DNA of 57,829 nucleotides from an uncultured Caulobacterales bacterium (GCA_937928165.1 CALFVT010000016.1:1-57829), one strand, 5' to 3'. Positions 38,451 through 48,432 are shown, numbered from the stretch's first letter. Notes: a model not told the origin generated them from the letters alone. A program made the numbers and translations.

Positions 38451-39941
38451 ATGTTTGGCCGTTCCATGTTGGCCTATATTCCTGTTAACCTCGCTACATT
38501 AGTTGTTAGTTTCGGGAATATAATTATTCTAACGCGCCTCCTTAATGGTGACGGCGGCGCGGAATATGGCCGCTATGCTATTGCAATGGTCGCAATTCAG
38601 TTCTTTCATATGCTCCTTCTAACTTGGCTTGAAGCAGCTATGGCCCGTTATCATGCCCGTGCAGAGAGAGAAAACAATATACCAAGCTTAATTAAGACCC
38701 TTTACGCTTACGGCTTTATTATGGCCGCGTTCAGTTTTATTCTTATATTAATTACTCTATTGGTCATACCTCTTGATCCACGCCTTAAGACGGTTTTAGG
38801 CTTTGCCCTTGGATCAACATGTTTTCAAATTTTTGCAAATCTTAGTCACGAAGCTCATAAAGCTGCGCACCGTATCGGGCGGTTTAGCCGAAACTACTCT
38901 TTACAAAGCGCCATTGTCTTTACTTCTGGAATCCTCTTGATCTTAACAACTGACCTCAGAGAATTGGGTCCCTTTATCGGCATCATGATTGGTATTATTT
39001 TTGTCGCCATAGTTGATGTACCCTTTATGCTCCGCGAGGCTAAAGGCGGTCATGTAGATAAAAAGGCCATAAAGTTATATTTTAATTACGGCTTTCCAAT
39101 TTGTATATCACTTGTCCTAAGCTATGCTTTATCTTCAGCTGACGTCTTTATCATCGGGATTATGATGGATACCGCGGCTGCTGGCCAATATAGCGCAGGC
39201 TATAATCTTGCGAACAGAACCTTGGATATTATCTTTGTTTGGATCGGCATGGCAATCACCCCTATTGCAGTGACAACTCTCGAAAAGACAGGCCTCGCCA
39301 AATCCCAAAATGTCATGCGCGATTATTGTAATGCACTTTTATTTATCACTTTACCTGCGGCAACTGGCATTGCTCTCATTGCTGAACCTGCCGGATTTAT
39401 ACTTGGCGAGAGCGTTAGGGCCGGCGCGGTAAGTATTATGCCGCCGATTGCTTTTGCCGCTGTCCTGAACGGCATGATAAGCTTTTACGCGCAGCGCGCC
39501 TTTATGCTCAGTGGTAAACCTATGACATTTATATGGGCACTTATTCCGCCGGTTATTATCAATATTGGTTTGAACATATGGCTTATCCCCATTTACGGCT
39601 TAATGGGCGCAGTCGTGGCTACAATCGCCGCCTATAGCGTTGGGTTCATCCTCGCCATTATCGTAGGGCGCCGCTTATACCCCCTACCTTTACCATTTAA
39701 ATCTACATCTCAGATTTTATTATCATGCCTCATCATGGCCTTTGTCGTCTATTTCTTCCCAATTCCAGATATGTGGCTTGACTGGATCAAGGTTATTGCC
39801 ATGTCCGCCCTAGGTGCTAGCGTTTATTTATCTATGGCCTATGTTTTAAATATAGCAGACTGCCGGACGATGCTAGGAGCCCTAGTAGATAAACTTAAAG
39901 ACACAAAGGATGAAGATATTATCGCAGAGAACACATTATGA
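38451..39941 (+). CDS. Wzx-like polysaccharide flippase
   Basis: A 496-residue integral membrane protein with about 12-14 hydrophobic segments and few polar loops, typical of the MATE-like polysaccharide transporter (Wzx/MVF) superfamily. Marks include SSADVFIIGIMMDTAAAGQYSAGYNLA in the middle (residues about 225-250). It would move lipid-linked repeat units to the periplasmic face. The last bases overlap the next glycosyltransferase gene by 4 bp, so it belongs to the plus-strand operon. Confidence 0.87.
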   Translation: MFGRSMLAYIPVNLATLVVSFGNIIILTRLLNGDGGAEYGRYAIAMVAIQFFHMLLLTWLEAAMARYHARAERENNIPSLIKTLYAYGFIMAAFSFILILITLLVIPLDPRLKTVLGFALGSTCFQIFANLSHEAHKAAHRIGRFSRNYSLQSAIVFTSGILLILTTDLRELGPFIGIMIGIIFVAIVDVPFMLREAKGGHVDKKAIKLYFNYGFPICISLVLSYALSSADVFIIGIMMDTAAAGQYSAGYNLANRTLDIIFVWIGMAITPIAVTTLEKTGLAKSQNVMRDYCNALLFITLPAATGIALIAEPAGFILGESVRAGAVSIMPPIAFAAVLNGMISFYAQRAFMLSGKPMTFIWALIPPVIINIGLNIWLIPIYGLMGAVVATIAAYSVGFILAIIVGRRLYPLPLPFKSTSQILLSCLIMAFVVYFFPIPDMWLDWIKVIAMSALGASVYLSMAYVLNIADCRTMLGALVDKLKDTKDEDIIAENTL

Positions 39942-40870
39942 GTGATCCTGCTGTAAAGCTATACTCTAGTCCGTCCCCGAATCCTGCGCCTAGATTATCG
40001 GTCTTAATCCCCTTTTATAAAGATGACCCCCGCACGCTACTCAAAGAGCTATCCGACATATCGCCGCAATCTGTAGAAATCTTAATCTATGATGACGGCA
40101 CAGGTGATACTGCCCTTACCCAAAGCCTATCCAAACAAATTCAAGCCACCAATAATTCCATTAAACTGTTAAGCGCGCAAAAAAACAAAGGCCGATCTTT
40201 TGGACGCAACGCATTATTTAATGCAGCAAAGGCCGATTGGGTATTATTTTTAGACGCGGATATGCGTCCCATGAGTACGAATTTTTTAAATAAATATTTA
40301 GAAATTATTACTCAAAACAAAGCGGATATTATCTTTGGCGGGTTCAAAGTACTAAGTGAACGCGGCCCAAGCGAGACAGAAATCCACCGGGTTATGTCAT
40401 TAACGTCTGATTGCGAAGATGCGGCTGCGCGGCAAGCTTTGGGCCCTAAGAACGTTGCATCATCAAATTTATGTATTCGCAAAAAAGTTCTCATAAAAGC
40501 CCCCTTTGACGATAGATTTACCGGTTGGGGCTGGGAGGATAGTGAATGGGCCGCGCGGGCATCAAAAACATTTAAGCTCGTACATATTGATAACCCCGCC
40601 TTACACCTTGGTCTTGAAACAACAGATACGCTATTAAGGCGCTTTAAAACAAGCGGTCATAATTACGCGCGGTTCACAAAGAAACACCCTGAAATTGCCA
40701 AAAGTTTACCTCTTTACCGCTGGATAATACGGCTTAAAAAATGGCCCCTGCATAAGCTTTTACGGCCGATTTTAAAGTTTATTATCAAGCTACCCTTTAT
40801 GCCGATAAACCTCCGGATCAATACCCTTAAATTATGGCGGGCTAGTTGGTATAGCGAGTCCCTGTCATGA
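39938..40870 (+). CDS. Family 2 glycosyltransferase
   Basis: A 310-residue GT-A enzyme. The nucleotide-binding start RLSVLIPFYKDDP, acidic YDDGTGD, the GRSFGRNALFNAAKADWVLFLDADM segment with the DxD metal motif, and the acceptor/base region GWGWEDSEWAARA are all clear. No membrane segments are evident; it should act on lipid-linked intermediates at the cytoplasmic face. It overlaps both neighbours by 4 bp (ATGA). The sugar specificity cannot be read from the sequence. Confidence 0.9.
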   Translation: MSDPAVKLYSSPSPNPAPRLSVLIPFYKDDPRTLLKELSDISPQSVEILIYDDGTGDTALTQSLSKQIQATNNSIKLLSAQKNKGRSFGRNALFNAAKADWVLFLDADMRPMSTNFLNKYLEIITQNKADIIFGGFKVLSERGPSETEIHRVMSLTSDCEDAAARQALGPKNVASSNLCIRKKVLIKAPFDDRFTGWGWEDSEWAARASKTFKLVHIDNPALHLGLETTDTLLRRFKTSGHNYARFTKKHPEIAKSLPLYRWIIRLKKWPLHKLLRPILKFIIKLPFMPINLRINTLKLWRASWYSESLS

Positions 40871-41664
40871 CCGCTCGGCAACATGCGATTACGCCCGGGT
40901 TTACGCGCCGCATCAGCCGCCGCCTAACGCCGCTTCGGGCCCGCCGCGATATTTCATTTAAACTAAGCCGGCCCATCGTCAGCCTCTCCTTTGATGATTT
41001 CCCGCAAAGCGTAATAGATAACGCCTGCCCCCACCTTGACCAATATGATTGGAAAGCTACATTTTATGTGGCCGCAGGCTTAGCGGGCACGAGCAATCAT
41101 TTAGGGCTTCACTTCAGTGTTCAAGATTTAAAAACGCTCACCACAAAAGGCCATGAAATCGGCTGCCATAGCTACAACCATGTTAATATCCTAGAAGTCT
41201 CTGGTGCACAGCTTGATGCAGAATTAAACAAAAACGCCCAAACGCTTGACGCCTTAGGCATCCCAAAGCTTACAAGTTTTGCATATCCATATGGTGAAGT
41301 CGACGCGGCGCACAAATCATCTTTGGAAACACGGTTCACGGCCATGCGCGGGATTATGCCGGGCATTCATTACCGTAAAGCCGACCTCAATCAAATTAAA
41401 TCTATGCAGGTTTACAGCGGGCCAGATATTGACCGTAGCATCCAGGCGGTTAACAGCCTTAAAGACAAACCCGGTTGGCTGACCTTATTTACACATGACG
41501 TTCGCGAAAATCCGTCAGACTATGGCTGCACGCCTGGTGAATTTGAAAGGGTTCTAAAAGCTATAAAAAACAGCGGCGCACAGGTGATGCCAATAGGCCG
41601 TACCGTTCAATTCTTACAAAATAATACGGGCCCCCAAACTCAGCATAAAGGGGATAATCAATGA
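40867..41664 (+). CDS. Polysaccharide deacetylase (NodB-homology domain)
   Basis: A 265-residue CE4-type protein. Motif 1 is SLSFDDFPQSV (Asp-Asp), motif 2 GHEIGCHSYNHVN (His-x3-His metal ligands), followed by FAYPYGE and the late LFTHDV motif. It has no signal peptide, so it may act in the cytoplasm on lipid-linked sugars; most polymer-acting deacetylases are secreted. It could remove N- or O-acetyl groups from the repeat unit. It lies between two glycosyltransferases with 4-bp overlaps on both sides. Confidence 0.88.
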   Translation: MTARQHAITPGFTRRISRRLTPLRARRDISFKLSRPIVSLSFDDFPQSVIDNACPHLDQYDWKATFYVAAGLAGTSNHLGLHFSVQDLKTLTTKGHEIGCHSYNHVNILEVSGAQLDAELNKNAQTLDALGIPKLTSFAYPYGEVDAAHKSSLETRFTAMRGIMPGIHYRKADLNQIKSMQVYSGPDIDRSIQAVNSLKDKPGWLTLFTHDVRENPSDYGCTPGEFERVLKAIKNSGAQVMPIGRTVQFLQNNTGPQTQHKGDNQ

Positions 41665-42623
41665 CACAAGATGATAGCATCAGCATTATCATGCCGACTT
41701 ATAAACGGCCAAAAGGACTTGACTGCGCCCTCTCAAGCCTAGTGCGGCAAGTGGTGAAGACAGATAATTTTGAAATCATCATTTCCGATAATGACCCCTC
41801 CGGAAGCGCTAAGCCCTATGTGCAGGCCATGCAGGCCAAACATAAAAATGTGCAAATTATTTATGTTCACGCAACCCAGCCCGGCGTCTGTAATGCCCGT
41901 AATGCGGCTATGGAAAAATATTCTGGCCGCTTCCTCCTATTTGTTGACGACGACATGGAGGCCCCGCCGGAATGGACACAAAACATGGTTAACCTTTTAG
42001 TTAAATATGAGGCCGGCATCGCCTTTTCTGATGTTACCGCGCGCATGCATGACAGCGCCGACCCAAAGTTAAGGGCTATGATACCATTATTTAGCCGGAC
42101 GTTACCTGCACCGGAAGGTTATATAGACGAGTTCCTCGGCATGGGCGGGGCGGCGCTAGATACGGCGCGTATGCGCTTACCAAGCCCTGTTTTTGACCCC
42201 GCTTTAAACGATAGCGGCGGCGAAGATGATGTTTTATTCCACCAACTTAAGAGCCAAGGCGTCAAGACCGTTTGGTCTCCTCATTTCTCTGCTTATGAAG
42301 ATATTCCCGCGTCCCGCGCAACATTAGATTACATATGGAAACGTCATTTTGCCTTTGGCCAAGGCCCCACACAGCTTGCTGCAGATAAAGGCCTTAAAGG
42401 CAGCCTTGAGGTTGTTTTCTGGATGTGCGTCGGCGCCGCGCAGGGCTGTCTATATGGGTCAAAATATATAATCTTAAAGGGCATGGGTAAAGATACAGCC
42501 GTTCATGCCTATGCGCGCATGTCCCAAGCCGCCGGTAAAATTCTATGGTGGGGTGGTTTTCGGCCGCATTTATATGGGGATAACGCTACAATCGAATCAA
42601 CAAAGAATAGCTCTGCCGCTTAA
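41661..42623 (+). CDS. Family 2 glycosyltransferase
   Basis: A 320-residue GT-A enzyme with SIIMPTYKRPKGL, DNDPSG, GVCNARNAAMEKYSGRFLLFVDDDMEAPPEW (DxD), and a GGEDDVLFHQLKSQG acceptor motif. A C-terminal amphipathic/hydrophobic region (about 245-270) may attach it to the membrane. It is the last gene of the plus-strand polysaccharide operon, overlapping the deacetylase by 4 bp and convergent with the polymerase/ligase-like gene. Confidence 0.9.
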   Translation: MTQDDSISIIMPTYKRPKGLDCALSSLVRQVVKTDNFEIIISDNDPSGSAKPYVQAMQAKHKNVQIIYVHATQPGVCNARNAAMEKYSGRFLLFVDDDMEAPPEWTQNMVNLLVKYEAGIAFSDVTARMHDSADPKLRAMIPLFSRTLPAPEGYIDEFLGMGGAALDTARMRLPSPVFDPALNDSGGEDDVLFHQLKSQGVKTVWSPHFSAYEDIPASRATLDYIWKRHFAFGQGPTQLAADKGLKGSLEVVFWMCVGAAQGCLYGSKYIILKGMGKDTAVHAYARMSQAAGKILWWGGFRPHLYGDNATIESTKNSSAA

Positions 42624-42645
42624 CGCCTCATTTCCTATTAAGCGG

Positions 42646-44010
42646 TCACGACCTTATCCCTACGCGGCGATTCGGCATATGCGGTAAGTTGGGCCGTGAG
42701 CGCCAAAACGGGCGCTCCATCGCAAAGAGTTTTGCTGACGTTGCAACAAAGATGACCCAACTAAGATCATTTTGCTGTAAAATCGTACTTTCCGATAATG
42801 AAAACATACCAAACATAAGCGTTGATAAAACAACCCAATAAGCCTCGACACCGCCGCGCTTAACGCGGTCAAAAGCTAGGATTAATGCGAAGACATAAAG
42901 AGTCGCAAATAAAATGACCCCGACGATACCCGTAGATAATGATGTCTCAAACCAACCATTATGCGCAGATGGCACGCCCCATTGCAGGGCCTGACGGAGG
43001 TCATAAGATGGCCCCAAAGGGTCTTCCCAAAATGTGCCATAACCATAACCAAAAATAGGCTCTTTATTAATCGCCAAGATAAGTTGTTCCCAGATATCCG
43101 TTCGTCCTGTAAACGTCGCATCTTTACCGATAATACCAAAAAGCTCGTCTGGAATTGTTAAATAAAGCGTCACAAAAACAACAACAGTCACAAGAATTAA
43201 ATATAACAACGGAAATCTTAATATTGGAAAGCGGCGAAACAACCGAATGGCCAAAAAAGCCATAAAACTAAATAATGATATCAACAAAGCCGTTTTTGAC
43301 GTCGACATAAGAACAAGGAAAAAACATAAAAGTCCCGTCGGCACCCAAAGCCATCCACGACTAGGCCGCATAGCAAAAGCGCACATAGAGACAATAAAGC
43401 CCTTTGTCATAAGACCACCAAGATAGTTTTTTTCAGGAAATGGCCCCTTCCAAGCGCCCACATAAATCTCTGACATAATCCCTTGTGAGGGCCGCAGTGC
43501 GACAATCATCACACTCACAATGGCCATAAGTAAAAAGGCAAATGCCAAACGCTGTATAAACCCATCCCAATCATAACGTGCAGCAACAGCTAATCCTGCA
43601 ATCGTGGTCATAAGTAAAGCAACGACCCGGCGCACGGTTAATGCGGAATCGATTGACCAGATCATACTTATCCCGCACCATATAATGCATAATATCAATA
43701 GCGGGTTAAAAATAGAGATTCTAACGAAGTGGACAATATTTACAAAACCCAGCACTAATATGCCTAAATAAATAGGATACCACAAAAGCCGCGCCAAAGG
43801 GTTCTCAACCGCAAGATTAATATCATTAACGGGCGGAAAGATAATACCTACAACAGATCCGCTAAAATAAAACAAGATAGAAATATAAAGCGCGGACTCT
43901 ACAAACTTCCAAAGCGATACAAGTGTCGCTTGTTGTTGATCTGCAATATCAACACCGCTCTGGCTAGAGGGTAAAACAGATTGGCCCTGATATACGGGCG
44001 TATATGTCAA
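42646..44010 (-). CDS. O-antigen ligase/Wzy polymerase-family protein
   Basis: A 454-residue membrane protein with about 11-12 segments and a larger periplasmic loop (about 280-345). That loop carries the family motif region (GRTDIWEQLILAINKEPIFGYGYGTFW, then SAHNGWFETSLSTG). This is the Wzy_C/O-antigen ligase pattern. In this position, between Wzx, Wzz-like and Wza-like genes, it most likely polymerises repeat units of a secreted polysaccharide. A ligase role cannot be excluded. It is co-transcribed with the chain-length regulator 12 bp upstream. Confidence 0.87.
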   Translation of the reverse strand: MTYTPVYQGQSVLPSSQSGVDIADQQQATLVSLWKFVESALYISILFYFSGSVVGIIFPPVNDINLAVENPLARLLWYPIYLGILVLGFVNIVHFVRISIFNPLLILCIIWCGISMIWSIDSALTVRRVVALLMTTIAGLAVAARYDWDGFIQRLAFAFLLMAIVSVMIVALRPSQGIMSEIYVGAWKGPFPEKNYLGGLMTKGFIVSMCAFAMRPSRGWLWVPTGLLCFFLVLMSTSKTALLISLFSFMAFLAIRLFRRFPILRFPLLYLILVTVVVFVTLYLTIPDELFGIIGKDATFTGRTDIWEQLILAINKEPIFGYGYGTFWEDPLGPSYDLRQALQWGVPSAHNGWFETSLSTGIVGVILFATLYVFALILAFDRVKRGGVEAYWVVLSTLMFGMFSLSESTILQQNDLSWVIFVATSAKLFAMERPFWRSRPNLPHMPNRRVGIRS

Positions 44011-44022
44011 AGCCTTACTCCC

Positions 44023-46038
44023 TTAACCTTCGGGGCTGCGCGGGATTGGCCCCAAGTCATTCACATGATAGGTAGGACTCGGCGCAGCGGGCGGCGTTAT
44101 ATGTCCGCCAACCGACCCTTCATGTCCATAGGGATTAGCGTATATATCAACAGCAGCATTACCATCATATGGGCTCGGTGCATAATGCTCCGCGGCGTAT
44201 TGCGCCGCGTCAACCGATAATTGAGCCGCTTGCTGATAGGGCGGCGGTGTATGCGGCATTTGAGAGTCACCATAACAATTTGCCTGCGCAGTAATGGTTT
44301 GATCCGCATGTTGTTGCGGTTCATTATAATTATTTGCATAAGATGCCGGATAAGCCGCTGGCCCAACCGGATCAGGAATAAAGGGGCGCGCTTTGTAAAT
44401 CTCGCCGCCGTCTTGCTCCGCTACAGGTGCTTCATGTGGCATTGGCGCTGCGTCTCGTGAATTAATAGTTTCACGGCGGTCCTCATATCCATCTGAGCTG
44501 CGCCGGGTCCTTATAGCACTGCCAACATAAAGAGCTGGATCAAGGAAAGCCCGCATGAGCGCAATGACAGCTAGCGTAATACCCCAGCCGCCGGCCACGA
44601 GCGCAAATAGGAGATAGCGCATATTACGCCCTTTTCGGGCGCGTTTAGCCCGGTCAATAACCCGAACATTTTCACTATTTGACTGAGCTTGCTGCTGATT
44701 GATTAACGCCTCTTGTTCTTTGGTCGTATAATCTTTCAACCGTTCATCCAAAGTATCACGCTCTCGAATAAGGTCAGAATAACGCGCGCTCAGCCCTTGT
44801 AGTTTTTTCACCTTCCCATCAGCCGAATTTAACTGACGCTGAACTGTAACTTCTTTTTCGCGCAGAGCATCTGATGTAGATTGCAGTAAATTGCGGCGTG
44901 TTAATAAAGCTTGAAAAACTTCATTCGGCCCCACACGCCGGCCCCCACGCGGCGCACCGCCATAACTATTTTGCAAGCGGCGTAATTGATCAAGCTCCGC
45001 TTGTTTGCGTCTGACTGGTTCTGAATTTGGTAAATATTTAGCAAGTAATTGACCAAGCTCCAATTCCGCCTGGGCCAAACGTTGTGAAGAACGGTCATCA
45101 ATTTCAAGGTCTAATTGCTGGGGTGTATTACGCAGTTGGTCTTCCACTGCCGCAAGCGCTTGCTCATTTTCAGAAATATTTGCACGTAAAGTATTTAATG
45201 ATTGGCGTAAGTCTTCTGTGCGCTTTGTCACTCCGACCCGCTCTGAATCAAAATCAGAAATACCATTACTTGCCAAAAACTGTGAAATTGCTCTTTGGTT
45301 TGTTTTAAGCTGTTCTTCCGTCGCAATGCGCCGCTCTGTGATAACTTCACCTGAACCTTCAACAAAGATTGTTCGGCGAAAATCAAGATAGGCATCAATG
45401 AATAAATTCAGGGCCTCTTTGGCAATCTCTGGGTCTTCATGTTTATAGCTCACAGATAAAATTGATGACTTTGGCTGGGCGGACACACCAAAACTGCGGT
45501 CAACAATCGTATGTAGTTCAACAAGTGCATCTTCATAGGCCCGTGTCCCTTCACCGGCTGAGGTGCGCTTGGCAAAATTATCTGGGGCAAAGCGTGAGCC
45601 AAATTTTGCTTCAAGCTCTCCAATAACCCGCTCAATATTATCGGAGTTCTTCATTAAGGGAACTTCGCTTAATACAATATAATCCGGGGTAATACTAAGG
45701 CCGCCAGAGTTGTTTTGATCGGTCCCAATCGGATCATATACATATTCACTCCCGACCTGCACACTTAAGGTGCCGTCCGCATGATAAACACGCTTAATAT
45801 CTTTCGTAAACCACCAGGCCCCAAAAGTTCCGATCAAGAAAAGCGGAATAAACCAGATCATTTGACGCTTCAGTGAGCCAAAAAATTCGCCAAGGCGGAT
45901 ACGCGGTACGCCCGAGCTTACATCTCCAACAGTGAGGTCATCAAAACTGGGTCGGCGATCCGCAGATGATCCATTAACAGCAACACGCCTGCTTTGCACA
46001 TCCGCTTGCATTTGTTTGTTTCGACCAAATAAGGCCAT
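44023..46038 (-). CDS. Polysaccharide co-polymerase (Wzz/GumC family), no kinase domain
   Basis: A 671-residue inner-membrane protein. A cytoplasmic N-terminus (1-80) leads to membrane segment 1 (about 82-100), then the Wzz domain, a long periplasmic coiled coil (about 200-420), the GNVR-like region and membrane segment 2 (about 460-485). The last 170 residues are cytoplasmic and rich in Tyr, Pro, Gln, His and Ala. No Walker motifs follow, so the usual BY-kinase domain is absent. It controls chain length and links polymerase to exporter. The Tyr-rich tail could be a phosphorylation target. Confidence 0.9.
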   Translation of the reverse strand: MALFGRNKQMQADVQSRRVAVNGSSADRRPSFDDLTVGDVSSGVPRIRLGEFFGSLKRQMIWFIPLFLIGTFGAWWFTKDIKRVYHADGTLSVQVGSEYVYDPIGTDQNNSGGLSITPDYIVLSEVPLMKNSDNIERVIGELEAKFGSRFAPDNFAKRTSAGEGTRAYEDALVELHTIVDRSFGVSAQPKSSILSVSYKHEDPEIAKEALNLFIDAYLDFRRTIFVEGSGEVITERRIATEEQLKTNQRAISQFLASNGISDFDSERVGVTKRTEDLRQSLNTLRANISENEQALAAVEDQLRNTPQQLDLEIDDRSSQRLAQAELELGQLLAKYLPNSEPVRRKQAELDQLRRLQNSYGGAPRGGRRVGPNEVFQALLTRRNLLQSTSDALREKEVTVQRQLNSADGKVKKLQGLSARYSDLIRERDTLDERLKDYTTKEQEALINQQQAQSNSENVRVIDRAKRARKGRNMRYLLFALVAGGWGITLAVIALMRAFLDPALYVGSAIRTRRSSDGYEDRRETINSRDAAPMPHEAPVAEQDGGEIYKARPFIPDPVGPAAYPASYANNYNEPQQHADQTITAQANCYGDSQMPHTPPPYQQAAQLSVDAAQYAAEHYAPSPYDGNAAVDIYANPYGHEGSVGGHITPPAAPSPTYHVNDLGPIPRSPEG

Positions 46039-46156
46039 GAATCACCTGTAAGATATTTAAGATAAGTGCACTTGAAATGTAAAAATTTAATTTTTCGTTA
46101 TCCATTTTTGTTAACACTCGTAAATAAGCAAAATAATCAGCTTTTAGGCCCTTTTT

Positions 46157-47059
46157 ATGCAGAACTCGCAAAAAATATTGAAAATAGCCGCTATTATGGG
46201 CTCTATTGGCCTATGTTTAAGCGCATGTCAGGCCCCAAATCAGAGGTTTCATCCGTCAAAACCGAATCACTTTGGTCAGAATTCTTACCAGACCAGGCCC
46301 TATCAACAGCCTAACAAGCGATATAAACGGCCTAAAAAATATAAAAATCTTGGCGCGCGCCTACGCGGACAGAAGCATATTTCCTATCAAAACCCGCCGC
46401 CGCCGCCCGGGCCCTATGGGCAATTTCAACAATGGGTTGATTATGAGCCGGAATATCGTCTTTACCCAAATGACCAAATTGATGTTATCGTACCCAGTGC
46501 GCCTGAGCTCTCTCGAAACCTCACAATCGGGCCCGACGGGCGCATAATCATGCCTGAACTTGCACCAATTATGGCGGCAGGAAAAACGGTTACTCAGGTT
46601 AAAAATGAAATACAAGCAGGCTTATCGACAATACTTCGCGACCCCAAAGCCGCTGTCACACCGCGGGCCTATGCGCCGCAACAAGTCTTTATTGGCGGGC
46701 AAGTTCAAACCCCGGGTATTTATACTCTTCCCGGTCCAATCGGTACGATAGAATCCGTATTTATGGCCGGTGGATTCAGTCCGGGCGCACGGTCAACAAA
46801 AGTCGCTGTTCTACGGCGAGCCCCCAATGGTGCAATGATGATGCGCGCTGTAGATCTTCAAAATGGCCTTCGCAATATCAGAGAATATAATGATAACATT
46901 CAACTGCGCCGCGGCGATATTATTTTTGTGCCAAAAACAAACCTTGCCGAAGCCGGTGCCTTTGTTCAAGCTGTACGCCAGACCTTGCCTGTTGACTTTA
47001 ACTTAAGCTACCAGTTTGGCGGCTTAGGCAATGGCGGAACAACGGTCATCTCACCCTAA
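46157..47059 (+). CDS. Wza-like polysaccharide export lipoprotein (SLBB domain)
   Basis: A 300-residue outer-membrane lipoprotein. The lipobox LSAC (Cys24) follows the signal. A basic, Pro/Tyr-rich linker (to about 90) is followed by the Poly_export domain (YRLYPNDQIDVIV, IGPDGRIIMPELAPI) and an SLBB domain (VFIGGQVQTPGIYTLPGPIGTIESVFMAGG). It forms the export pore of the Wzx/Wzy-type system. It is divergent from the co-polymerase gene with a 118-bp shared promoter region. A weak hairpin (AGCCGA/TCGGCT, 47061-47098) with a following T-run may end transcription. Confidence 0.9.
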   Translation: MQNSQKILKIAAIMGSIGLCLSACQAPNQRFHPSKPNHFGQNSYQTRPYQQPNKRYKRPKKYKNLGARLRGQKHISYQNPPPPPGPYGQFQQWVDYEPEYRLYPNDQIDVIVPSAPELSRNLTIGPDGRIIMPELAPIMAAGKTVTQVKNEIQAGLSTILRDPKAAVTPRAYAPQQVFIGGQVQTPGIYTLPGPIGTIESVFMAGGFSPGARSTKVAVLRRAPNGAMMMRAVDLQNGLRNIREYNDNIQLRRGDIIFVPKTNLAEAGAFVQAVRQTLPVDFNLSYQFGGLGNGGTTVISP

Positions 47060-47117
47060 CAGCCGAGTCTACGTGCATTCCTGCTAAAGAATTCGGCTAT
47101 AGCCAAGTTTTTTACAT

Positions 47118-47408
47118 TTAGGCGGCCAATATTTTACGGTTCTCACGCATCCAACCGCGCGCTGCACGCTGCGCAAGGGTTACATCTCTATCAGACATTT
47201 CACATGTAATCTCTTCGCGGTAAGCTTTGGCAGGTTGAGAGCCCATCATAGCCGCCAGATTAAACCATTTATGCGCCTCAACGAAATCAGGACCACGATC
47301 CTCAAGATCAGTAGAATACATCAATCCGAGGCGGAAAAGGTCTTCCGCATTCGCGCTTGCCTGCACCGCATCTTTAACTTCTAGCACTTCCATCTCTGTA
47401 AACGCCAT
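47118..47408 (-). CDS. Short Sel1-like repeat protein
   Basis: A 96-residue soluble protein from ATG 47408, preceded by GGAGGAAAAC; an in-frame ATG 12 bp upstream overlaps that ribosome-binding site. The sequence ADLFRLGLMYSTD, DFVEAHKWFNLAAMMG is one Sel1 repeat, followed by a basic helix (RDVTLAQRAARGWMRENRK). Small proteins of this form are common in alphaproteobacteria. The role is unknown, possibly a protein-protein adaptor. Confidence 0.8.
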   Translation of the reverse strand: MAFTEMEVLEVKDAVQASANAEDLFRLGLMYSTDLEDRGPDFVEAHKWFNLAAMMGSQPAKAYREEITCEMSDRDVTLAQRAARGWMRENRKILAA

Positions 47409-47739
47409 GTTTTCCTCCATTCACCCCTCCGGGGGCCTATTTTCACCTTAGCCGCACATCTATGTTGCGATCCGTTGAAATAGACTTTCATAGAAGATAA
47501 TGAATATAGAGTTAATCAAAACAAGTATTCATCAAGTAATATACCCGTTAATCCACGTAAAGATTAGTTTATAATATAATAATATTAAGTATAGTTTTAA
47601 TTATTTTACATAATAAACCATTACTCCCAAGTCATAATGATTCATCTTTTAAATTTAAATCTTCATTCTTTTCTTAAAAAACCTCATAAAAAAAACACCT
47701 CGAAGGTGTTGTTTTTTGCAGTTTTAATAAATTTAGCAG
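47409..47739. other. AT-rich intergenic interval
   Basis: About 330 bp between the Sel1-like gene and the nitroreductase gene. It is strongly AT-rich and I see no gene. It must hold the promoter of the Sel1-like gene, and it ends with the hairpin terminator at 47694-47717. Confidence 0.5.
47694..47717. terminator. Rho-independent terminator, usable in both directions
   Basis: A perfect 7-bp stem AACACCT/AGGTGTT with a 3-nt loop is flanked by T-runs on both strands (GTTTTTT on plus, TTTTTTTATG on minus). It sits 23 bp after the minus-strand nitroreductase stop and most likely ends that transcript. Confidence 0.8.
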
Positions 47740-48432
47740 TTAATCCCCATAAAAATAAACCAATTCATCGAGTTCTGCACGGTCAGCTATTAAGTCATTC
47801 ACTTTTGCATCGGGGTTGCCATAGCCCAAGGACATACCGACCAAGACGTGTTCATCATCAGGAAAATCAAGATGTTTACGCGCTGTGTCAGGCCAGCTCC
47901 GCCACCATCCTTGCGGAGCTGTATGTAGCCCAGCTTCACGGGCCAGTAGCATAAGGCTCTGTAGGTAAATTCCGACATCAAGATATTGCGGCATTTCAAG
48001 CGCTTTATTTCCGGTAATAATAATGCCGACAGGCGCGCCAAAAAACTTCACATTATTTGCAAGCCACATCATGCGGGCCGCTTTATCTTCACGGGGAATG
48101 CCTAAAAGACCATACATATCTTCCCCAAGCTTATAACGCCATGTCCGCTGCGGCTCCCATAGGGGGCTAGGATAAGGCGTGAACGTCATTTGCTCCATAT
48201 CACCTGACATAAGTTTAGCATAACATTCATCACGAAAACTATCGAGCTTGCCGCCTGTCATAACATGTACGCGCCAAGGCTGTAGATTGCCGCCAGAGGG
48301 GGTACGGCGGGCCGTATCTAAGACTGTCTTTATAACATCACTGGCGACGGGTTTTTCTAAGAAATCTCTCACAGTCACGCGCGTCATGAGCGCGTCAGTG
48401 ACAGATTTTGAAGCATTCGTGTTTAAAGTCAT
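47740..48432 (-). CDS. Nitroreductase-family FMN oxidoreductase
   Basis: A 230-residue flavoenzyme. VTVRDFLEKPV and TARRTPSGGNLQPWRVHVM are the N-terminal FMN-phosphate contacts, EAGLHTAPQGWW is the dimer-interface region, and LVGMSLGYGNPDAKVN is the C-terminal FMN loop. This is the PnbA/NfnB-like branch that reduces nitroaromatics, quinones or enones with NAD(P)H. The physiological substrate is unknown. A bidirectional terminator follows; it is probably monocistronic. Confidence 0.88.
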   Translation of the reverse strand: MTLNTNASKSVTDALMTRVTVRDFLEKPVASDVIKTVLDTARRTPSGGNLQPWRVHVMTGGKLDSFRDECYAKLMSGDMEQMTFTPYPSPLWEPQRTWRYKLGEDMYGLLGIPREDKAARMMWLANNVKFFGAPVGIIITGNKALEMPQYLDVGIYLQSLMLLAREAGLHTAPQGWWRSWPDTARKHLDFPDDEHVLVGMSLGYGNPDAKVNDLIADRAELDELVYFYGD

